Below the pieces are notes generated by a model. The model searched no databases. It was not told the origin of the DNA and saw nothing but the letters and a program-made list of their open reading frames with translations. 32,983 nucleotides of DNA from Acidobacteriaceae bacterium (GTDB lineage Bacteria; Acidobacteriota; Terriglobia; Terriglobales; Acidobacteriaceae): NCBI GenBank assembly GCA_025357215.1, contig JANXPR010000555.1:1-32983 (forward strand). Direction: 5' to 3'. Position 1 is the stretch's first letter, and every line of letters starts with the position of its first letter. Below are positions 9,136-15,894 of this stretch, piece by piece. The position numbers were made by a program, and so were the translations under genes.

Positions 9136-10602
9136 ATGATTACCGCAACCAAAGCAAAAGTTTCCCCCGGCAAGCTGCTCATCAACGGACAGTGGATAGA
9201 AGGCTCCGGCAAAGCGTTTGACACTATGAATCCGGCAACTGGAGAAGTGCTCACACAAATCTCTGACGCCAGCACGCATGACGTCGACCAGGCCGTGACC
9301 GCTGCGCGCAAAGCGTTTGACGACATGACTGGTCCGTGGCGCAAGATGTCCGCCAGCGAGCGCGGCAAGATTCTGTGGCGCATCGGCGACCTCGTGGAAA
9401 AGAACATTGAAGAGCTGGCCGAGTTGGAAACGCTAGATAACGGCAAGCCGATCTTTGAATCGCGCTACGTTGACATGCCCATGGTCGCCGACGTGTTCCG
9501 CTACTTCGCAGGATGGGCCACCAAGATCCATGGCGAAACCGTCAACACGTTCAGCAACGCGTTCACATACACGCTGCGCGAACCAGTTGGCGTTGTGGGC
9601 GCGATTATTGCCTGGAACTTCCCGTTGTTGCTGGCCAGTTGGAAGCTTGGTCCGGCGCTGGCGTGCGGCAACTGCGTGGTATTGAAGCCCGCGGAAGATA
9701 CTTCACTCACTGCGCTGCGCTTCGGCGAATTGTGCCTGGAAGCTGGATTGCCACCGGGAGTTTTAAACATTGTCACTGGCGGTCCCGCGACCGGACAAGC
9801 TCTGGTCAAGCATCCGCACGTCGACAAAGTTGCGTTCACAGGATCGACTTCAGTCGGCAAGGAAATCATGCGGGCGTCGGCGGACACGCTCAAGCGCGTC
9901 ACGCTGGAACTCGGCTGCAAGTCACCCAATATCGTGTTTGCCGATTCCACGTTGGACTCCGCAGTGAAAGGCGCTCTCAACGGAATCTTTTACGGCAAAG
10001 GCGAAGTCTGTTGCGCCGGATCGCGCTTGTTCGTCGAGAAAAAAGCTGAAGACGAATTCATGACCAAACTCGTCGAAGGCAGCAAGAAGATCAAGCTGGG
10101 CGATCCGCTCGATCCCAAAACGCGCCTGGGCGCCATCGTGAGCCAGAAGCAGATGGAAACCGTGCTGGGCTACATTGAGTCCGGCAAGAAAGAAGGCGCT
10201 ACGGTGCTGGCCGGCGGCAAACGCGCAGCCGTGAACGGCGATCACGGATTCTTCATCGAACCTACGATCTTTGGCGGCGTGAAGAATGACATGAAGATCG
10301 CGCAGGAAGAGATCTTTGGACCTGTCCTGGCTACGCTGACCTTTGACGATATCGAAGAAGTGGCCGAGCAGGCCAACCGCAACGTCTACGGTCTGGCCGC
10401 GGCGGTGTGGACCAACGACATCAAGAAGGCGCATCAACTTTCCCGTCGCCTGAAAGCCGGCACGGTTTGGATTAACACTTACGGCGTGATGGACGCTGCC
10501 TTGCCCTTCGGCGGTTTCAAACAGTCAGGCTTTGGCCGCGAACTGGGAATGCACGCCATTGAACATTACACGGAATTGAAAACCGTCTGGATGAATTTAT
10601 AA
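9136..10602 (+). CDS. NAD(P)-dependent aldehyde dehydrogenase
   Basis: VGAIIAWNFPLL, FTGSTSVGKEI, TLELGCKSPNIVF, GEVCCAGSR and FGGFKQSGFGRELG motifs. Confidence 0.93.
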   Translation: MITATKAKVSPGKLLINGQWIEGSGKAFDTMNPATGEVLTQISDASTHDVDQAVTAARKAFDDMTGPWRKMSASERGKILWRIGDLVEKNIEELAELETLDNGKPIFESRYVDMPMVADVFRYFAGWATKIHGETVNTFSNAFTYTLREPVGVVGAIIAWNFPLLLASWKLGPALACGNCVVLKPAEDTSLTALRFGELCLEAGLPPGVLNIVTGGPATGQALVKHPHVDKVAFTGSTSVGKEIMRASADTLKRVTLELGCKSPNIVFADSTLDSAVKGALNGIFYGKGEVCCAGSRLFVEKKAEDEFMTKLVEGSKKIKLGDPLDPKTRLGAIVSQKQMETVLGYIESGKKEGATVLAGGKRAAVNGDHGFFIEPTIFGGVKNDMKIAQEEIFGPVLATLTFDDIEEVAEQANRNVYGLAAAVWTNDIKKAHQLSRRLKAGTVWINTYGVMDAALPFGGFKQSGFGRELGMHAIEHYTELKTVWMNL

Positions 10603-10610
10603 AACAAGCC

Positions 10611-10696
10611 GTTAGCCATTAGCTCTTAGCCTTTAGCCAAGGATGTTGAGTTGAAAAAGGTTTGCTAATTGCCAACTGCTATTTGCCAATTGCAAC
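10611..10696. repeat. Two heptad-phased arrays (NTTAGCY x4 and TTGCYAA x5)
   Basis: 10611-10638 GTTAGCC ATTAGCT CTTAGCC TTTAGCC; 10662-10696 TTGCTAA TTGCCAA CTGCTAT TTGCCAA TTGCAAC. Confidence 0.85.
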
Positions 10697-10708
10697 TGGA
10701 GCTGTTTA

Positions 10709-11890
10709 ATGCCTGGAAAAATACACAAGATCGGCACGTTCAGTGACTGGGTGGGCCTGTTCAACGAGTGGCGCAAGGAAGTGGGCGTGGACCACGACCA
10801 GATCAAGGACTTTAAATTTGACACGCTGTACGGCGCCATTGAGACCGAAGAAATCACCTTCGGCTACTACAAGGGCCGCAACAAATGGGAGAACATGCGC
10901 CAGATCCCCACACAGAACATGCGTGACGCGCTGATGAACCTGATCGTCTACCAGGGCGACACCGAGTTCGCCAGCGTGGAGCAGCAGCGCTGGCTGTTTG
11001 AAAGCGCGCCCAGTGACTATGACCGCTCTTGCCTTACGCGCGTGATGATTGAAGAAATGCGCCATGGCTGGCAGATGTGCGCGCTGCTGATTGATTTCTT
11101 TGGCGACACCGGCAAAGTGGAAGCCAAGAAGATGCTCGACCGTCGCGCCTACGAGAACAAACGCCTGCTCGGCAGTTTCAATGAAGAGTGCGACAACTGG
11201 CTGGACTTCTTTGCCTTCACCGACTTTGTCGATCGCGACGGCAAGTTCCAGCTGCAGATGCTCAAGTACTCGGCTTTCGCGCCATTGGGCCGGTCGATGA
11301 GTTACATGCTCAAGGAAGAAGCCTTTCACATGGGCACCGGCAATACCGGGCTGGCGCGCATTGCGGAAGCCGGCGTGGTCCCCGGCTGGCTGATGCAGAA
11401 ATACCTGAACAAGTGGCTGTCGAGTTCCTACGATCTATTTGGTACGGACAACTCTTCGTCCGCGCAGTGGGCCTACACATGGGGACTCAAAGGCCGTTAT
11501 GACGAGCCGGCCAATCCTCACGCTGCGAACCTGGAAGACCTGAACGACTACAACCGCCATCTCTATCGTGACGAATGCGCCATCCTGATCAAGCGCATCA
11601 GCAACGCGCAAAAGGCTGGCAGCACGCCGCTCTATTGCCCGGACATCAAGTTCAATCGCAATATCGGGCGCTGGAAGCAGCAGTTTTTCCATCCGCAAAC
11701 CGGGCAGCAGATGGAAGAAAAGGAATATCGTGCCGAACTCGACAGCTGGATGCCCAACGCGGCGGACAAGAAGCTGCTCATGGACATTATCGGCGCGGAG
11801 AAGAAATGGATAGCGCCGCGCCTCGGCGGACGCGACCCACTGGTTACCATCGGCGAAGTGAGAAAGAACGCGATCAACGCGGTGCAATAA
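10709..11890 (+). CDS. BoxB-like diiron oxygenase (benzoyl-CoA epoxidase component B / phenylacetyl-CoA epoxidase superfamily)
   Basis: Ferritin-like motifs EEMRHGWQM and KEEAFHMGTGNTGLARI plus FNEECDNWLDFFAFTDFVDRDGKFQLQ and DLFGTDNSSSAQWAYTWGLKGRYDE, matching my recollection of the BoxB family; about 80 aa shorter than characterised BoxB. Confidence 0.8.
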   Translation: MPGKIHKIGTFSDWVGLFNEWRKEVGVDHDQIKDFKFDTLYGAIETEEITFGYYKGRNKWENMRQIPTQNMRDALMNLIVYQGDTEFASVEQQRWLFESAPSDYDRSCLTRVMIEEMRHGWQMCALLIDFFGDTGKVEAKKMLDRRAYENKRLLGSFNEECDNWLDFFAFTDFVDRDGKFQLQMLKYSAFAPLGRSMSYMLKEEAFHMGTGNTGLARIAEAGVVPGWLMQKYLNKWLSSSYDLFGTDNSSSAQWAYTWGLKGRYDEPANPHAANLEDLNDYNRHLYRDECAILIKRISNAQKAGSTPLYCPDIKFNRNIGRWKQQFFHPQTGQQMEEKEYRAELDSWMPNAADKKLLMDIIGAEKKWIAPRLGGRDPLVTIGEVRKNAINAVQ

Positions 11891-11891
11891 A

Positions 11892-11984
11892 ACCAGCCAT
11901 TGGCCATTAGCAGTTAGCCATTAGCTTTGAATGTGGTACCGCCAGGCACGGCCAAAGGCTAAGAGCTAAAGGCTAATGGCTGAG
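11892..11984. repeat. Facing heptad arrays forming a potential hairpin (NTTAGCC arm / GGCTAAN arm)
   Basis: Left ACCAGCC ATTGGCC ATTAGCA GTTAGCC ATTAGCT (11892-11926); right GGCCAAA GGCTAAG AGCTAAA GGCTAAT GGCTGAG (11950-11984). 19/23 match between arms when one is reverse complemented. Confidence 0.85.
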
Positions 11985-11991
11985 CTCACGT

Positions 11992-12747
11992 ATGCCCTAT
12001 ACCCTTAACGAACTCATGGTCGTCGTCGCCGCGCGCGAAATCAAGGACGGCGAAGTCGTGTTTGTCGGCATGCGGCTGCCACTGATTGCATTCGTTGTCG
12101 CCAAGAAGACACACGCGCCTAACGCCGTTGGTCTGTTTGAGAATGGCGTGATCCGGACTACCCCGTCGCCGGAATTGATCTATACCATGGCCGATCCGCC
12201 CAACATCAAGGGCGCAACTCAATGTCTGGACATGTTGAGCGTGCTTTCGTTCTTACAGGCCGGTCGTGTGAATTTGGGATTCCTGGGCGCGGCGGAAGTG
12301 GATCGCTACGGCAACCTGAATTCCACGCAGGTAAAAGGAAAGACCGGTCTGGTCCGTCTGCCAGGTTCAGGCGGCGCTTGCGACATTGCTTCCATGGCCC
12401 ACCGTTTTGTTTCGCTTCTTGAACACTCTAAGCATCGCCTGCCGGAGCGCGTGCACTACATCACCAGTCCAGGTAACGGCGACGGCGACGGTTGGCGCAA
12501 GCGTGTGGGCTTGGCGCGTGGCGGACCGTCTGCGGTCATCACGTCGAAATGCGTTTTGCGGTTTAGCGAAGATTCCGGCGAGGCGTATCTCTCCACGTAC
12601 CATCCAGGCGCGACCGTTGATGATGTCCTAGTGAATACCGGATGGAAGCTCCAGGTCGCCGACGATGTGAAACCTACGCCTGAGCCCAGCATGGCCGAGT
12701 TGAAGGCCATCCGGGAGTACGATACAAAAGGGTTCTGGACGAGCTAA
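11992..12747 (+). CDS. CoA-transferase beta subunit (glutaconate/3-oxoacid CoA-transferase subunit B-like)
   Basis: Sequence GAAEVDRYGNLNSTQVKG...RLPGSGGACDIASMA is typical of CoA-transferase B subunits. Confidence 0.85.
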   Translation: MPYTLNELMVVVAAREIKDGEVVFVGMRLPLIAFVVAKKTHAPNAVGLFENGVIRTTPSPELIYTMADPPNIKGATQCLDMLSVLSFLQAGRVNLGFLGAAEVDRYGNLNSTQVKGKTGLVRLPGSGGACDIASMAHRFVSLLEHSKHRLPERVHYITSPGNGDGDGWRKRVGLARGGPSAVITSKCVLRFSEDSGEAYLSTYHPGATVDDVLVNTGWKLQVADDVKPTPEPSMAELKAIREYDTKGFWTS

Positions 12748-12845
12748 GAGAGATCGCCGTGATCGGGTGATTGCGCGTGATCGCCGGTGGTCGGAAAACC
12801 GAAAGCAGGATTCACCAAGGCGCGGAGACCGGGAGGCACGGGGAA
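12748..12845. repeat. GTGATCGGGTGAT-type and CCACGGAGGCACGGAG-type interspersed repeat copies
   Basis: GATCGCCGTGATCGGGTGATTGCGCGTGATCGCCGGT followed by TTCACCAAGGCGCGGAGACCGGGAGGCACGGGG. Confidence 0.7.
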
Positions 12846-12892
12846 CATCGCGACCATATCTCTGGTCGCAACAGTCTGCTAGGATATTTGCC

Positions 12893-13285
12893 ATGAACAA
12901 ACGCGTGATCGGACTCGGCGGGATCTTTTTTAAAGCCAAGGACCCGCAAAAAATGTACGACTGGTACGGGCGGCATCTGGGTATAGAGGGCAAGCCCGGC
13001 GTAGGCGGGATGTTTCACTGGCGTCGCCATGACGATCCTGAGGACGCGACTGTCACCGCCTGGTCCATCTTTCCAGAGACGACCAAGTACTTCAATCCCA
13101 GTACCGCTCCGTTCATGATCAACTATCAGGTGGAAGATTTGGACGCCGTACTGGAGGCCTTGCAGGCAGAAGGCGTGACCATTGATCCCAAGCGCGAAGA
13201 CCACGAGTACGGACGCTTCGCCTGGATCGCCGATCCGGAAGGCAACCGCATTGAGCTCTGGGAGCCGCCCAAACCTAAGAAATAA
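12893..13285 (+). CDS. VOC-family (glyoxalase/bleomycin resistance/dioxygenase-like) protein
   Basis: ATG at 12893 (MNKRVIGLGGIFFKAKDPQKMYDWYGRHLGI...); C-terminal IADPEGNRIELWEPP is a VOC hallmark. Confidence 0.9.
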   Translation: MNKRVIGLGGIFFKAKDPQKMYDWYGRHLGIEGKPGVGGMFHWRRHDDPEDATVTAWSIFPETTKYFNPSTAPFMINYQVEDLDAVLEALQAEGVTIDPKREDHEYGRFAWIADPEGNRIELWEPPKPKK

Positions 13286-13306
13286 ATTCCCCTGGAGTTT
13301 TGCTTC

Positions 13307-14074
13307 ATGTCGACCAATCGGCTACATGTTGCTGCCCACGGACACATTGCCCGCGTTACCCTCACGCGTCCGCCACTCAACGTCATCGACTTTGAAATGA
13401 TGGACGAGCTTCACGACGCGTTGAGAGACCTGGAACAACATAAAGAAATCTCCGTCGTGATCATACGCGGCGATGGCAACCACTTTTCTGCTGGCGTGGA
13501 TGTGGCTGTCCATACGCCGGAACTGGTCCCGACCATGTTGCAGAAATTTCATGGCGTGATTCTGGCGCTAACCCGGCTTCGGAAGATTACGATAGCGGAA
13601 GTCCGGGGAGCGTGTCTGGGCGGCGGCGCGGAACTGGCCATGGTGTGCGACATGTGTTTCACCACCCAAGATGCCAAATGGGGGTTTCCGGAGATCACGC
13701 TCGGCTGTTATCCCCCCGTGGCTTGCACGGCACTGGCCGCGCTGGTGGGGCAAAAGCGCGCTGCCGATCTTATCTTTACTGGACGGACTTTCACCGGTGA
13801 TGTCGCGGCCGAGTGGGGGCTGGCCAATGAAGCGGCGACCGCCGACCGCATGGACCAGACCATCGAAAGTCGAGTGGGCGCGCTGACCAAGCTGAGCTCC
13901 GCTGCGCTGGCCCACGCCAAGAAAGCTTTTTACGCGTGGGATTCCATGCATCTTGATAAAGGCCTGGCCCGCGCGGAAAAAACCTATACGGAAGAGTTGA
14001 TGAAGACCGAAGACGCGCAGGAAGGCATTCAGGCGTGGATGGAAAAAAGAAAACCGGAGTGGAAGGGGAGATGA
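13307..14074 (+). CDS. Crotonase-family protein resembling cyclohexa-1,5-dienecarbonyl-CoA hydratase
   Basis: GACLGGGAELAMVCDM; GFPEITLGCYPPVAC has the PPVA motif rather than PGxGGTQ. Confidence 0.85.
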   Translation: MSTNRLHVAAHGHIARVTLTRPPLNVIDFEMMDELHDALRDLEQHKEISVVIIRGDGNHFSAGVDVAVHTPELVPTMLQKFHGVILALTRLRKITIAEVRGACLGGGAELAMVCDMCFTTQDAKWGFPEITLGCYPPVACTALAALVGQKRAADLIFTGRTFTGDVAAEWGLANEAATADRMDQTIESRVGALTKLSSAALAHAKKAFYAWDSMHLDKGLARAEKTYTEELMKTEDAQEGIQAWMEKRKPEWKGR

Positions 14075-14496
14075 TGTTTTCATCTGAACGTGAAGCTCTC
14101 AGGTTTCTCGCGAAAAAGGTTGTCTCGCAGGCGGCGTATGAAGGTGCGCCTCTTACAGACGTGGAGCAACGCTTGTTGATGTTCAACGAGACAGATCCCG
14201 AATGCCCGAGGATACCGGACGATGTTTTAAGCAACGAAGATCTGGAGTATGAAGCGAAGGTGACCAGGGTGTTGCGGGCGGCTTACCTTCGTGACCGAGA
14301 GACGAACCCGGAAGAAAGTTCCAGGTACCACGTTGCTATGGAGGGCCTCAAAGAAAGTGACGCATATCTTCCGGTGATGGCGGAACAGGCCCTGAAACAA
14401 GCTACAAAAGGCCGCGACCTGTTGAAGTTCGCTGTCATTGTTCTGCTGGTGACCATTGCGGTTTTCGCATTTGCGTTTTGGCGGGCGCAGAGATAA
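14071..14496 (+). CDS. Hypothetical protein with C-terminal TM helix
   Basis: ATGA overlap with the preceding stop (14071-14074); FAVIVLLVTIAVFAFAFW near the C-terminus. Confidence 0.65.
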   Translation: MMFSSEREALRFLAKKVVSQAAYEGAPLTDVEQRLLMFNETDPECPRIPDDVLSNEDLEYEAKVTRVLRAAYLRDRETNPEESSRYHVAMEGLKESDAYLPVMAEQALKQATKGRDLLKFAVIVLLVTIAVFAFAFWRAQR

Positions 14497-14555
14497 GCGA
14501 GGTGCACAGCAGTCGTCGTTGGCGTTGGGCGCATTCAATAGTAAAATCCCCCGCC

Positions 14556-15056
14556 ATGGACGATTCCACTCTTCCGCCGCCACCGCCGGGTATGGCTACC
14601 TATTCGCAACCGCCGGTGACGGTACCCGGGCCGTATCCTGTGCAGCCGCCCATTGGCAACCGGAAGACGGTCAAGATTATTGCCGGTGTGGTTCTGGGGC
14701 TGGCCCTGCTTGTAATCTTGTTCGTAGGCGCAATCTTGGGGTTCGTCTTTTCGCTCATGAAGTCCTCTGAGCCTTACCAGCACGCACTGCAAGCGGCAGC
14801 CAGTGATGCCAGCGTGCGGCAGAAACTCGGCGTACCGATCAAAGAAGGTTGGTGGGCGAGCGGGTCCATCAATCTGTCTGGAGCGTCTGGAAATGCCGAC
14901 ATCTCCATTCCGGTGCACGGATCGGAGCGCAGCGGCACGCTCTATGTCGTTGCCAAAAAATCCGCGGGCTTATGGAAGTATGAAATACTGGAGCTTCAGG
15001 TGGAAGGCGAAAGCGAGCGCATCAATCTTCTGCCGCCTGACCAGCAGTGGCACTGA
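14556..15056 (+). CDS. Coa1-like (cytochrome oxidase assembly) domain membrane protein
   Basis: Pro-rich N-terminus, one TM helix, then SSEPYQHALQAAASDASVRQKLGVPIKEGWWASGSINLSGASGNADISIPVHG as in Coa1-type domains. Confidence 0.6.
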   Translation: MDDSTLPPPPPGMATYSQPPVTVPGPYPVQPPIGNRKTVKIIAGVVLGLALLVILFVGAILGFVFSLMKSSEPYQHALQAAASDASVRQKLGVPIKEGWWASGSINLSGASGNADISIPVHGSERSGTLYVVAKKSAGLWKYEILELQVEGESERINLLPPDQQWH

Positions 15057-15089
15057 GCAGGTGAATGAGCAATATTCCAAGGAGCTGTT

Positions 15090-15431
15090 ATGCCCGACCA
15101 GCAGTTTTCCAATTACGAACAATTTTTTGCCTTCTATCTGCGCGAACACAGCGACCCGCGCAATCGCTGGATGCATACCGCCGGCACGGTGCTGGGAATG
15201 GGCATCGCAGCTGCGGCCATCATCATGGGACATCCCTGGTATGCGTTGCTCTGGCCGGTGGTGGGATACAGCTTTGCCTGGACCGGACACTTTCTACTGG
15301 AAGGCAACAAGCCAGCCACGTTCGGACATCCTTTCTGGTCTTTTATCAGCGACTTCCGCATGCTGGGCCTGATGTTCACCGGACGACTGACTGCGCGGAT
15401 GGAGCGGGACGCCAAGGCTGCTGTGCGTTAG
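15090..15431 (+). CDS. DUF962/Mpo1-like membrane protein
   Basis: FYLREHSDPRNRWMHTAGT...WTGHFLLEGNKPATFGHPFWSFISDFRM. Confidence 0.85.
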   Translation: MPDQQFSNYEQFFAFYLREHSDPRNRWMHTAGTVLGMGIAAAAIIMGHPWYALLWPVVGYSFAWTGHFLLEGNKPATFGHPFWSFISDFRMLGLMFTGRLTARMERDAKAAVR

Positions 15432-15586
15432 AAACGCAACACGTTTTGGATAAGCTGTACGCGAGATAGCCGCACTTGGGATACGGACGTGAGATCCGTA
15501 CGTGAGATAGAAGACAAATGACTGGCTTCGTGCGCGCGAATCGCGCTACTATGTGGTTTCAACCACGTTGGTTTTTAGAGGGTTGT

Positions 15587-15778
15587 ATGAGTAATTCCCG
15601 TCCTTATAGAATCCGCACTTTGCTCCAGTGGATCGCCAAATTTTTTGGCAAGAAAAACCCTGGCCGCAAGCCAGAGCCCGAATCTCCGGCCGATCCTTAT
15701 GCTTACGTGATGGCCCCTAAAAAGCCTCGTCCCAGCGGACGCGGCGCGGCGGCTGTTGCCGAGTGGCCGGAAGAATAA
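15587..15778 (+). CDS. Small basic hypothetical protein (63 aa)
   Basis: Internal ATG at 15587 preceded by AGAGGG; MSNSRPYRIRTLLQWIAKFFGKK... Confidence 0.45.
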   Translation: MSNSRPYRIRTLLQWIAKFFGKKNPGRKPEPESPADPYAYVMAPKKPRPSGRGAAAVAEWPEE

Positions 15779-15894
15779 GCTCAGCCGCTTCATCCCCGCC
15801 TGTTGATCGGCTTTGCGTTTCGCATTGCGCACGCCCCGCGCATTCGGCAGAATAGCCTGCACCAAAATTCGTTGCCGGTGTGGGAGACTCCTGA

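Noticed and set aside
9099-11984. Heptad arrays as CRISPR arrays
   Set aside because: Units are 7 nt with no spacers of consistent length and no cas genes; periodicity is continuous.
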